This document shows positions 33,898-41,817 of a DNA stretch of 50,923 nucleotides, one piece after another; positions within the stretch are counted from its first letter, which is position 1; every line of letters begins with the position of its first letter. The notes beneath the pieces were generated by a model. It did not search any database and was not told where the DNA came from. It worked only from the letters and a program-made list of their open reading frames with translations. A program made the translations under genes and the position numbers. Source of the DNA: Aeromicrobium sp. (lineage in GTDB: Bacteria; Actinomycetota; Actinomycetes; Propionibacteriales; Nocardioidaceae); the NCBI RefSeq assembly GCF_014378035.1, contig NZ_JACMOM010000348.1, positions 1-50,923 of the forward strand, read 5' to 3'.

Positions 33898-35510
33898 ACC
33901 GACTCCGCGGCGTCGCCCTTGGTGAGAGTCGTGCGCAGCGGCACTTCCTTCATCAGCAGCGCGGCCACGAGGCTGAAGACGGCGACGATCGCGGCCACCC
34001 CGAAGATCGTGCCAGTCGCATCGCCGTACGCGGTTCGGACGACTTCGGCGACCGGCGCCGGCAAGCTCTTCAGGTCGAGCAGCGAGACGCCACCGCCTGA
34101 CGGCTTGACGCCGAGGGTGGCGAGCTTGCTCGTGACATCACCCTTGACCTGTGCGGCGAGGATGGCGCCGAGAACCGACACACCCACTGCACCACCCAGC
34201 GAGCGGAAGAAGGCGACGACGGCGCTCGTGGCACCGACCTCCGAGACGTCGACGGTGTTCTGCACCGCGAGCACGTAGTTCTGCAACAGCATGCCCATGC
34301 CGAGGCCGAGGAAGGCGATGAAGGTCATCGCGTGCCACTCTGGCGTGCGGTGGTTGATCGTCGAGAGCAGCCCGAGCCCCAGCACGAGCAGCACCGACCC
34401 GATGACGAGGAACCGCTTCCAGAGGCCCGTGCGGGAGATGATCCGTCCCGACAGGGTCGTGCCGATCAGCGATCCGACCATCAGCGGGATGGTCAGCAGG
34501 CCTGCCTCGGTGGGAGTGCGGCCACCGGCGATCTGGAAATACTGGCCGATGAAGACCGAACCGCCGAACATGCCGACGCCCACCGCGATGCTGCCGATGA
34601 TTGCCAGCGCAGTGGTCCGCTCACGCACGACCTTGAGCGGCACCATGGGCTCAGGATGGCGCAGCTCAACCCGGATGGTGAGGAGCACAGCCACGAGCGT
34701 CCCTCCGAGGAATGCGCCGCTCTGCCACGACATCCAGTCGAACGAGTTGCCGGCGAAGGAGACCCAGATGAGCGGCAGGCTCGCGGCGATGGCGATCAAC
34801 ACGGCGCCGAGGTAGTCGATCCTGACGCGGCGGCGCACCGTGGCGATCCGCAGGTACTTCTGCAGGATGACGAGGCTGACAAGGGCAAGCGGCACGCAGA
34901 CGTAGAACGTCCACCGCCACCCGAGGCCCGGGGTGTCGACGATGACGCCACCGAGCAGGGGGCCGGAGACCGTGGCAACCGCCATCGTGGCACCCATGTA
35001 GCCGCTGTAGCGTCCGCGCTCGCGGGGCGGGATGATCGAGGCGATGATCGACTGGGCGTTGGCGGTCAGACCACCCATGCCGAGCCCCTGCACGACACGC
35101 ATCGCGATGAGCTCGGGCACGTTCTGCGAGATGCCGGCGAAGATCGAGCCGATCACGAAGATGATGATCGAGGTCTGCACGAGCAGCTTCTTGTTGAACA
35201 GGTCGGACAGCTTGCCCCAGACGGGTGTCGACACCGTCATGGCGAGCAACGAGGCAGTGACGACCCACGTGTACTGCGTCTGCGAGCCGTTCAGGTCGGC
35301 GATGATCGTCGGCAGGGCGTTGGACACGATGGTCGAGCTGAGGATCGCGGTGAAGAGCGCCGCCAGCAGGCCGAAGAGCACCTCGAGGATCTCGCGGTGG
35401 CTGAGCTGCGTCGGGACGGACCTGGTTGTCGGCCGGTCTGTCGAGGTGCCGACCGGCTTCGCGACGTCACGCTTTCCGCCGTCGACCTTCTCAGTGGCTG
35501 TTAGTTGCAT
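33888..35510 (-). CDS. DHA2-family (14-helix) drug exporter
   Basis: This 540-residue MFS protein has 14 predicted helices, a cytoplasmic N-terminus of about 40 residues and the motifs FTAILSSTIVSNALPTIIADLNGS (motif D1-like) and GKLSDLFNKKLLVQ (motif A). This matches the DHA2 drug:proton antiporters. The ATG at 35510 is chosen over 35525 because TATGGT lies 6 nt upstream. A GTTGCA-TGC-TGCAAC repeat spans the start codon, so a repressor probably controls it. No regulator gene is adjacent. Confidence 0.88.
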   Translation of the reverse strand: MQLTATEKVDGGKRDVAKPVGTSTDRPTTRSVPTQLSHREILEVLFGLLAALFTAILSSTIVSNALPTIIADLNGSQTQYTWVVTASLLAMTVSTPVWGKLSDLFNKKLLVQTSIIIFVIGSIFAGISQNVPELIAMRVVQGLGMGGLTANAQSIIASIIPPRERGRYSGYMGATMAVATVSGPLLGGVIVDTPGLGWRWTFYVCVPLALVSLVILQKYLRIATVRRRVRIDYLGAVLIAIAASLPLIWVSFAGNSFDWMSWQSGAFLGGTLVAVLLTIRVELRHPEPMVPLKVVRERTTALAIIGSIAVGVGMFGGSVFIGQYFQIAGGRTPTEAGLLTIPLMVGSLIGTTLSGRIISRTGLWKRFLVIGSVLLVLGLGLLSTINHRTPEWHAMTFIAFLGLGMGMLLQNYVLAVQNTVDVSEVGATSAVVAFFRSLGGAVGVSVLGAILAAQVKGDVTSKLATLGVKPSGGGVSLLDLKSLPAPVAEVVRTAYGDATGTIFGVAAIVAVFSLVAALLMKEVPLRTTLTKGDAAESVDA

Positions 35511-35518
35511 GCTGCAAC
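35504..35518. promoter_or_regulatory. Operator-like repeat GTTGCA-TGC-TGCAAC over the DHA2 start codon
   Basis: This is a perfect inverted repeat with 6-bp arms and a 3-nt centre. It covers the start codon and the expected transcription start of the exporter gene, so a bound repressor would block a leaderless transcript. Such operators are typical of TetR- or MarR-controlled pumps. Confidence 0.5.
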
Positions 35519-35522
35519 CATA
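35517..35522 (-). promoter_or_regulatory. -10 element TATGGT, leaderless, DHA2 exporter gene
   Basis: On the minus strand TANNNT ends exactly 6 nt before the ATG at 35510. There is no ribosome site. It abuts and partly overlaps the operator-like repeat. Confidence 0.55.
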
Positions 35523-35554
35523 CATAGATGCTGGGCGTGCGGCAAACGAAACCA

Positions 35555-35582
35555 GTCCCAGGTGAGCGGGCTCACGTGGGAC
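35555..35582 (-). terminator. Strong stem-loop after the DUF3027 gene
   Basis: GTCCCAGGTGAGC (35555-35567) and GCTCACGTGGGAC (35570-35582) form a 13-bp stem with one mismatch. On the minus strand a T-rich stretch (TGGTTTCGTTTG) follows. It lies 17 nt beyond the DUF3027 stop codon and separates that gene from the exporter promoter. Confidence 0.65.
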
Positions 35583-35598
35583 GGAAGAAGTCGACGGC

Positions 35599-36345
35599 CT
35601 AGAAGGGCTCGGTCTCGTCGGCGGCCAGCGTGTCGAACACCGGCAACGGCAGCTCCTGCGCGGCGGCGGACCGGCTCAGCCTGGCCCCGGAGTGGGCTCC
35701 GCAGCCGTGGTCGAAGGAGACGACGCGGCCATCGTCGTTGGCCATGCCGTTGGCACACACGCCGAATCGCTCGGAGAGTGGCCCGGCCAGGCTCACCATG
35801 AAACCGCACGAGTGGCAAACGCCAGCGGCCTGCTGGGCGATGAGTGCATCGGGGCCCTGCTCGCCCTCCTGCCAGCGATCGGCGGCGATCTCGCGGCCCT
35901 CGAAGGACAACACCCACTCGCGACCAAGACCGACCTCGCGGGCGAAGTAGCGGTCGTCGGTCTGCTCGTCGCCGTCGCCGGCCGACCACGATGGCACCAG
36001 CCGCACGTCGTCCTCGTCGGGGGGCAGCACGTCGCCGGGGCTGAGGTCGCCCGGTCGGATGCGTTCGCGATAGGGGGTCCACACCGGAGCGATGATGGCG
36101 TCGTCGCCCGGCAGGAGCACCACGTCATTGATCGTGATGCGGTCGGTGTCGGGTGCTCGCGAGATGCTCACCGACCAGTACCAGCCCTGGTAACCAGCCT
36201 TCAGGCACCTGAACTGGTGCGAGACCAAGGCGTCGCCGTCGTCGACCGCCTGTAGGTGCTCACCCACCGTTCCGGCATCGGCCGCCTCGTCGACGGCTGC
36301 ACGTGCGACGTCGATCGCGGAGGACAGCTGCTCGTCGGCGGACAT
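35599..36345 (-). CDS. DUF3027 domain protein
   Basis: This 248-residue soluble protein has FRCLKAGYQGWYWSVSISRAPDTDRITINDVVLLPGDDAIIAPVW, the heart of DUF3027, and a C-terminal GVCHSCGFMVSLAGPLSERFGVCANGMANDDGRVVSFDHGCGAH. In the latter, four cysteines and a histidine could bind zinc. The family is conserved in actinobacteria, and I recall it beside cold-shock and MFS genes as here. The function is unknown. GACAAT lies 6 nt before the ATG, together with GAGGA. Confidence 0.85.
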   Translation of the reverse strand: MSADEQLSSAIDVARAAVDEAADAGTVGEHLQAVDDGDALVSHQFRCLKAGYQGWYWSVSISRAPDTDRITINDVVLLPGDDAIIAPVWTPYRERIRPGDLSPGDVLPPDEDDVRLVPSWSAGDGDEQTDDRYFAREVGLGREWVLSFEGREIAADRWQEGEQGPDALIAQQAAGVCHSCGFMVSLAGPLSERFGVCANGMANDDGRVVSFDHGCGAHSGARLSRSAAAQELPLPVFDTLAADETEPF

Positions 36346-36405
36346 TCCTCAATTGTCCCCCATGTCCCGGGGCACGCGCCTCCCGGGGTGAGGCAGGATG
36401 AAGGG

Positions 36406-37863
36406 GTGGAAGATCACGGGGAGACTGGATCGTCGACGGGCGATTCCTCCCGCTCAAGTGCTGATCAACCCGGGCCCACCAGCTCCTCCCGCCTGAACCG
36501 CTCCGCACGAGCTGCCGCGAAGATCTCCACCGGCACTGGCCGGGTGGTCGCGCGCGGCAGCACCTCGGCCTTCAGCGCCTCACGTCGTTTCACCCACTCC
36601 GGCGGCGCCGGCGAAAGCGGTCTGTCGCGCCTCCTGGAGCTGCACGCGTTCAACACCGCCGGCGACGCCGCCTTCGCCGTCTCGCTGGCGGGCACACTGT
36701 TCTTCACGGTTCCCACCGGCGAGGCCACCGGCCAGGTCGCGCTGTTCCTGCTGCTGACGATGCTCCCGTTCGCCGTCGTGGCACCGCTGATCGGCCCATT
36801 CCTCGATCGCTTCCGGCGCGGACGCCGCTGGGCCATCGGGTCGACGCTGGCCGTTCGCGCCTTCTGCTGCTGGGTCCTTGCCGGTGCCATCAACGCTGAC
36901 AGTCCCCCACCGTCGTTCTACTTCGCCGCGCTGGGCTGCCTCGTGGCCTCCAAGGCGTACGGCGTGACGCGTGCTGCCGCTGTACCCCGGTTGCTGCCCA
37001 CCGAGTTCACCCTCGTCAAGGCCAACTCGCGCATCTCCCTGACCGGCACCGGAGCGGCTGCCGTCTCCGCCCCGCTGGCCATCGGTGCCGCGGCGATCGG
37101 CGCCGACTGGGCGGTCCGCTACGCGGCCCTGCTGTTTGTCGTCGGCACCGTGCTGGCGATCCTGCTCCCCACGCAGGTCGACTCCAGCGAGGGCGAGGAG
37201 CAGGTCGACCTCACGAAGATCGGCTCCAAGGGCATCGACATCTCCCGCGACGTCGTCAACGCCCTGCGGAGCAACTCCGGCTTGCGTCTGCTCTCCGGGT
37301 TCCTCACGATCTTCATGGCCTTCACCCTGCGCCAGCCCCCCGACTCGATGGGCTGGAACGGCAATGCCACCGTGCTGCTCGGCCTGGTCATCGGGGGCGC
37401 CGGGGCGGGCAGCACGATCGGTACGCTCATCGCCTCGGCCACCCAGTCACGTCGGCCCGAACGTGTCGTGATCGCCGTGCTCGTCCTCGACGTCGCCGTG
37501 GTGACGATGGTTGGCGTGTTCTTCACGTGGTGGACCGCGGTCATCCTCGGTCTGACGGTGGGACTCTGTCAGTCGCTGGGCAAGCTGAGCCTCGACGCCC
37601 TGATCCAGCGCGATGTCGCCGAGCGCGTCCGCACCAGCATGTTCGCGCGCTCAGAGACGTTGCTACAGCTCACCTGGGTTCTCGGCGGGCTGATGGGTAT
37701 CGGTCTTTTCATCGTCGACGCGACCCCGAGGATCGGGCTCCTCGTCACCGCGACGATCCTCGTGGCCTGGCTCGTGTTCGTGCTCAACCGGGCGCGCCCA
37801 CGACGACCATCGGGCCCTCCGGGGCATCGACCAGCCCCGCAGGAGCCGATCACCCGCTCGTAG
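36406..37863 (+). CDS. MFS-type transporter of the DUF3027/cold-shock neighbourhood
   Basis: This 485-residue protein has a Ser/Arg-rich cytoplasmic N-terminus of about 75 residues and then about 12 helices, beginning LLELHAFNTAGDAAFAVSLAGTLFFTVPTGEATGQVALFLLLTMLPF. It has a DRFRRGRR loop in place of the usual motif A. The GTG at 36406 is taken as the start because CAGGAT lies 6 nt upstream; a GTG at 36388 is possible. Substrate is unknown. Confidence 0.82.
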   Translation: MEDHGETGSSTGDSSRSSADQPGPTSSSRLNRSARAAAKISTGTGRVVARGSTSAFSASRRFTHSGGAGESGLSRLLELHAFNTAGDAAFAVSLAGTLFFTVPTGEATGQVALFLLLTMLPFAVVAPLIGPFLDRFRRGRRWAIGSTLAVRAFCCWVLAGAINADSPPPSFYFAALGCLVASKAYGVTRAAAVPRLLPTEFTLVKANSRISLTGTGAAAVSAPLAIGAAAIGADWAVRYAALLFVVGTVLAILLPTQVDSSEGEEQVDLTKIGSKGIDISRDVVNALRSNSGLRLLSGFLTIFMAFTLRQPPDSMGWNGNATVLLGLVIGGAGAGSTIGTLIASATQSRRPERVVIAVLVLDVAVVTMVGVFFTWWTAVILGLTVGLCQSLGKLSLDALIQRDVAERVRTSMFARSETLLQLTWVLGGLMGIGLFIVDATPRIGLLVTATILVAWLVFVLNRARPRRPSGPPGHRPAPQEPITRS

Positions 37864-37881
37864 CGACTCTTCGTGCTGGCG

Positions 37882-38277
37882 CTACAGCTCGAGCTCAGCT
37901 GCGACGGCGCGCAGCACCTGCGAGATCGGCTTGGCCTTCTTGGCATCGGGGTGCCGCCCGTGCCGGTAGCCCTCGCCCACGTTGTCGAGCATGCGGATGA
38001 GGTCTTCGACGATGACGGCCATCGCCTCGGGATCCTTGCGGCGTGCCTGCGCCTGCGACTTGGACACTGACGTCACCGGCTCGAGCAGCCGCACCTGGAG
38101 CGCCTGGTCGCCGCGACTGCCCTGCACGATGCCGAACTCGACCCGGCTCCCGGCCTTGAGGCTCTCGACTCCGGCGGGCAGTGCGTCGGAGCGGACGTAG
38201 ACGTCCTCACCCTCGTCGCGGCTCAGGAAGCCGAAGCCCTTGTCCGAGTCGTACCACTTCACTTTGCCGGTCGGCAT
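37882..38277 (-). CDS. Long-form cold-shock domain protein
   Basis: This 131-residue protein has an N-terminal cold-shock domain (1-67) with RNP1 as KGFGFL (13-18). RNP2 reads VYVRSDAL instead of the canonical VFVHFSAI. A 64-residue helical extension rich in Lys/Ala follows. This long form is typical of actinobacteria. It probably binds RNA or single-stranded DNA, with the changed RNP2 affecting affinity. A GGTGGAG ribosome site fixes the start at 38277. Confidence 0.88.
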   Translation of the reverse strand: MPTGKVKWYDSDKGFGFLSRDEGEDVYVRSDALPAGVESLKAGSRVEFGIVQGSRGDQALQVRLLEPVTSVSKSQAQARRKDPEAMAVIVEDLIRMLDNVGEGYRHGRHPDAKKAKPISQVLRAVAAELEL

Positions 38278-38387
38278 GGCTCCACCTTCGGGTCTTGTTT
38301 CGGTCGGACTGTCAGCCTAGTGGTCGACGCCCACGGTCATGAAGTCGAGGATCACCGAGCTGGGCCCGGCCGGGGTCATGATCGTGA

Positions 38388-39443
38388 TCACGAGGCCGGG
38401 TCGGATGCCTTCGTGCCGTCAGGTGGTCGCGCTTCTCTGTCCTGGAAGGTGACCTCGACGGACTGGAACCCCTTGTGGCGCTGCGACTTGGCGTAGGCCG
38501 AGTACGCCTTCTGGTCTGCCTCGGTCAGCACGACGTTGTCGGTGAACGGGGTCAGCAGCGCACGCGGATACAGGTGCCGCCGCAGGACGACGTTGACCTC
38601 CAGCCCCATCACCACCATGATCGATGCGATGTAGATGAAGGCGAGGAGCCCGAGCACCAGGGCGAAGGTCTGATTCATCGTGCTGGCCTTGCCGATCACC
38701 TCACGGACGTAGGTGTTGCCGAAATACTGCAACCCCTGCCAGAGCACCGTTGTCACAATGGCGCCGGGCAGGACGGAACGCCACCCCGCCCTGTCTGCGC
38801 TGACGAGCCGGAACAGCGCCGCGAAGATCGCAAGCGTCAGAAGGGAACCGGCGGCGCGGATCAGCAGCCCGAGTGTCGGTGCGAGCTCCCCGCCGAGAGC
38901 GTCGGGATTGGCCAGGACCGACGTCACGACCGCGAGGACGAGGATGCCGATGCCACCGATGAGCAGGAGAACGAGGCTGCGGAAACGCAGCAGGAAAGGA
39001 TTGGCGCGGCTGTTGCGCGGCACCGACCAGGCAATGTTCGCGGCGTTCTGGGCCGCCTGTCCAAGACCCATCGCACCATACGTCGCCGCGAGCGACCCCA
39101 CGACGATCGCCGAGGTCGATCCCGTCAGGCTCTCGGGCTTGCCGAGCTGCTCGCCGATGATCGGAAACTGGCTGAGGGCCGAGTTGAGGAGTGTCTGCTG
39201 GAGCTCGGGGTTGCCTCTCAGGACGAAGCCCAGGATCGAGGTGGCAAGGAGCAGGAGCGGGAAGATCGCGATGAAGGCGTAGTACGTGATGATCGCGGAG
39301 AGGTACGCACCCTGGTCGTCGAAATACTTGTAGAACACCGCGAGCGGGAACCCGACGACAGGGTGACTCCGCTGGAAGCCATCGAGACGCCCGATCGTGG
39401 GAGCCGCGCCCTGGCCGGTCGAGTGCTTGTCTGCGTCCGTCAC
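38388..39443 (-). CDS. YihY/BrkB-family membrane protein
   Basis: This 351-residue protein has about six transmembrane helices. The motif FYKYFDDQGAYLSAIITYYAFIAIFPLLLL, followed by MGLGQAAQNAANIAWSVPR, is diagnostic of the YihY/virulence factor BrkB family (formerly, and wrongly, called ribonuclease BN). Function is unresolved; transport or envelope roles are proposed. Its GTG overlaps the stop codon of the PemK-like gene (GTGA), so the two are translationally coupled. Confidence 0.9.
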   Translation of the reverse strand: MTDADKHSTGQGAAPTIGRLDGFQRSHPVVGFPLAVFYKYFDDQGAYLSAIITYYAFIAIFPLLLLATSILGFVLRGNPELQQTLLNSALSQFPIIGEQLGKPESLTGSTSAIVVGSLAATYGAMGLGQAAQNAANIAWSVPRNSRANPFLLRFRSLVLLLIGGIGILVLAVVTSVLANPDALGGELAPTLGLLIRAAGSLLTLAIFAALFRLVSADRAGWRSVLPGAIVTTVLWQGLQYFGNTYVREVIGKASTMNQTFALVLGLLAFIYIASIMVVMGLEVNVVLRRHLYPRALLTPFTDNVVLTEADQKAYSAYAKSQRHKGFQSVEVTFQDREARPPDGTKASDPAS

Positions 39444-39811
39444 GGGAGGTGCTCGCCGAGCGCGGAAATCACTGCGTCGAAACGAGACCGGTCGAGGACG
39501 GCGCCCTCACGTCGGACGTCGACGGGGTGGACGGTGATCAGACGGTTGAGCCGCACCTCGCTGGGACGACCAGCGCCGTCCCACGGGCCGGAACCGACGT
39601 CGAACCAGAAACGGCCGTCGCGCGCTTCCTGCTCGATGTCACGGTCGTGATCCTTCGACGTCATCATCAACCCCACGAGGTCGTCGCCGGTGCGGGCGAT
39701 GAGCAGGACGGGCCGGTCTTTGCCGCGGGACGGATCGTCTTCGTAGGGAACCCGGGTCCACACGATCTCGCCCGGATCGGGCGCCCCGTCAGGGTGGGGG
39801 TCGTAGGTCAT
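39440..39811 (-). CDS. PemK/MazF-like protein without antitoxin
   Basis: This 123-residue protein has the CcdB/PemK barrel pattern: GEIVWTRVPYEDDPSRGKDRPVLLIAR (R33-P34 corresponds to the conserved Arg-Pro of MazF), MMTSKDHD and EVRLNRLITVHPVDVRR. No antitoxin gene lies upstream or downstream. Instead it is coupled to yihY. The W..VPYEDDPSRGKDRPV form is common in actinobacteria as a single conserved gene, so a housekeeping role is as likely as toxicity. Confidence 0.8.
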   Translation of the reverse strand: MTYDPHPDGAPDPGEIVWTRVPYEDDPSRGKDRPVLLIARTGDDLVGLMMTSKDHDRDIEQEARDGRFWFDVGSGPWDGAGRPSEVRLNRLITVHPVDVRREGAVLDRSRFDAVISALGEHLP

Positions 39812-39980
39812 GTCCACAGAGCAACTCTCGCACAGCGTCGCGCGCTGCGCGCCCGGGAAAGTGACCGACACGACGGGTTGTCAGCACGTGCCGTCCGCGG
39901 GCGTCAGGCTGCTTCCTGCCGCTGGTGGGCCAGACGGAGCCGCACCCGGGCGCGGTCGGCCCTGCCCGTCGAGGACGACC
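39812..39980. other. Gap without recognised features
   Basis: This 169-nt, GC-rich stretch lies between the acyl-CoA synthetase stop and the PemK-like start. I see no gene, clear hairpin or promoter hexamer in it. Confidence 0.4.
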
Positions 39981-41576
39981 TCAGTCGAGGGCTGGAAGCT
40001 CTCGCTTCATGACTTTGCCGGTCGGGTTGCGCGGCAGCTCGTCGAGGAACTTGACCTTGCGCGGCACCGCGAATCGCGGGAGGTGCTCTCTGGCATACGC
40101 CACCAGATCGGCCTCGGTCACGGAGGCGCCGTCCTTGACCACGACGTAGGCCGCCAGTGCCTGACCGAACTTCTGGTCGTCGATGCCGGTCACGACGACG
40201 TCGGAGATGTCGGGGTGGTCGATCAGTGAGTCCTCGAGCTCGCGGGGGAAGACGTTCTCCCCGCCGACGACCACCATGTCGTCGTCACGACCGGACACGA
40301 ACAACCGGCCGTTCTCATCGAAGTGGCCCAGGTCGCCGGTGCTCATGAGCCCGTCGATGAAGTCCTTGGTGTTGCCGTCGGTGTACCCCCCGAACGGCAT
40401 GTCATTACCCACATGGATGACGCCGGTCTCGCCCTGCGGCAGCTCCGTGCCGTCGGGCGAGAGGATCTTCACGAACGTGCGGAAGGGTGGTGTGCCGGCG
40501 GTGCCCGGCGCCTCCCGGAGGTCGGTCGGACTGGCGATCGTGACCCACCCGGTCTCGGTCGCGCCGTAGAAGTTGTAGACCGAGTCGGTGAACAGGTCCA
40601 TGTAGTGGTTGGCGAGGTCGCCGGCGAGGGCCGAACCGCTGCTGGCCGTGATCTCGAGCGTCGACACGTCGGCCTTCTTGATGACCGCGGGGTCGACGTC
40701 AACGAGCCTCTGCATCATCAGCGGTACCACGACCAGGACGCGGGCCTCGCGCTCCTCGATGTCCTGCAACACCTGTGCAGCGTCGAAACGGCGCCGCAGC
40801 ACATAGGTCGGCGCGGTCGACAATCCGAAACCGAAGTTGATGAGCCCCCAGGAATGGAACAGCGGGGCCGCCAAGACAACTGTCGAGTTGCCCCGGTACG
40901 GAATCGCGCCGAAGAAGGCGATGAGGGGCTTGAGGTCCTTGGGCTCCTCGCGACGGGCTCCCTTGGGCAGCCCTGTGGTGCCCGACGTGAAGATGATGAT
41001 CTGGCCGGATCGTGACGGCTTGGGGTGCGACGTCGTCGGCTGGCCCTTGATCATCCCGGCAATCGTGGGCAGGTCGGCGGGTGCGTCGTCGTCAGTCCAG
41101 GCCAGGACGAGGTCGTCGTGGTCGACATCGGCGCCGACCTGCAGGAACTCCTGATCGAGGATCACGGGCCTGGCCGACTCACGCTTGGCGAGCTCTCCGA
41201 GCTGCGATCGACTGGCCATGGTGTTGAGCAGCAGGACCCGACCGCCGGCCTGCATGATCGCGACCATCGCCATGACCATGTACCGGTGGTTGCGTGACAG
41301 CAGGGCGATCGAGTCGCCCGGTTCGACACCGCGGTCCTTCAGCCCCTGGGTGAGCTGGTTGATCTGGTCGGCCAGCTCTGACCAGGTGATCTCGCCGGCA
41401 TCGTCGATGATGGCCAGCTGGTGGGGGAACCGTCGTGCGGCGGCGTTGACGCCCGAGGGGAGACCGGGGCCCCACTTGGCGAGCTGGAGCGCGGCGCCGA
41501 CCAAGCGGTGCGGCAGAACCGGCTTGAGCATGCCGATCCGGCGGAACACCTTCAGCGTGTAACCAAGCTCGCCCAT
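39981..41576 (-). CDS. Acyl-CoA synthetase (AMP-binding)
   Basis: This 531-residue adenylate-forming enzyme activates a carboxylic acid to its CoA thioester. FTSGTTGLPKG is at 196-206. YGATETGW, GFGLS, STGDLGHFDENGRLFVSGRDDDM and the catalytic K521 in NPTGKVMKREL are present. It resembles FadD-type fatty-acid ligases of actinobacteria. Chain-length preference cannot be read from sequence. A GGAG ribosome site precedes the ATG. The upstream GAF regulator on the same strand might control it. Confidence 0.92.
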   Translation of the reverse strand: MGELGYTLKVFRRIGMLKPVLPHRLVGAALQLAKWGPGLPSGVNAAARRFPHQLAIIDDAGEITWSELADQINQLTQGLKDRGVEPGDSIALLSRNHRYMVMAMVAIMQAGGRVLLLNTMASRSQLGELAKRESARPVILDQEFLQVGADVDHDDLVLAWTDDDAPADLPTIAGMIKGQPTTSHPKPSRSGQIIIFTSGTTGLPKGARREEPKDLKPLIAFFGAIPYRGNSTVVLAAPLFHSWGLINFGFGLSTAPTYVLRRRFDAAQVLQDIEEREARVLVVVPLMMQRLVDVDPAVIKKADVSTLEITASSGSALAGDLANHYMDLFTDSVYNFYGATETGWVTIASPTDLREAPGTAGTPPFRTFVKILSPDGTELPQGETGVIHVGNDMPFGGYTDGNTKDFIDGLMSTGDLGHFDENGRLFVSGRDDDMVVVGGENVFPRELEDSLIDHPDISDVVVTGIDDQKFGQALAAYVVVKDGASVTEADLVAYAREHLPRFAVPRKVKFLDELPRNPTGKVMKRELPALD

Positions 41577-41623
41577 GCTGTCTCCAAACCCGTCGTGACG
41601 CCCCTGACGCTACTGCGCCGGGA

Positions 41624-41782
41624 TCAACCGGGGAAGTGTAACAACGAGTTGCCGAACCCGGCTCGACGATCGACGTGCCCCCAGAGCGCGCCGTCACGGG
41701 CAAGGACGGCCCGCCGGATACCGACGAGCGACAGGTCTCGTGCGGACTCGTTGACGGGTGCGGTCGAAGCGACCGTCGTCAT
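41624..41782 (-). CDS. Possible 52-residue protein
   Basis: In the 241-nt gap between the synthetase and the GAF regulator an ATG at 41782 opens a short frame, MTTVASTAPVNESARDLSLV and onward, ending AGFGNSLLHFPG. The central LVGIRRAVLARDGALWGHVDRR looks protein-like, but I recognise no family and see no clear ribosome site. It may be a small protein, a relic or chance. Confidence 0.3.
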   Translation of the reverse strand: MTTVASTAPVNESARDLSLVGIRRAVLARDGALWGHVDRRAGFGNSLLHFPG

Positions 41783-41817
41783 GGCCCGCCGGAGCGGAGC
41801 CCCCTGCAGGTTGCGGG

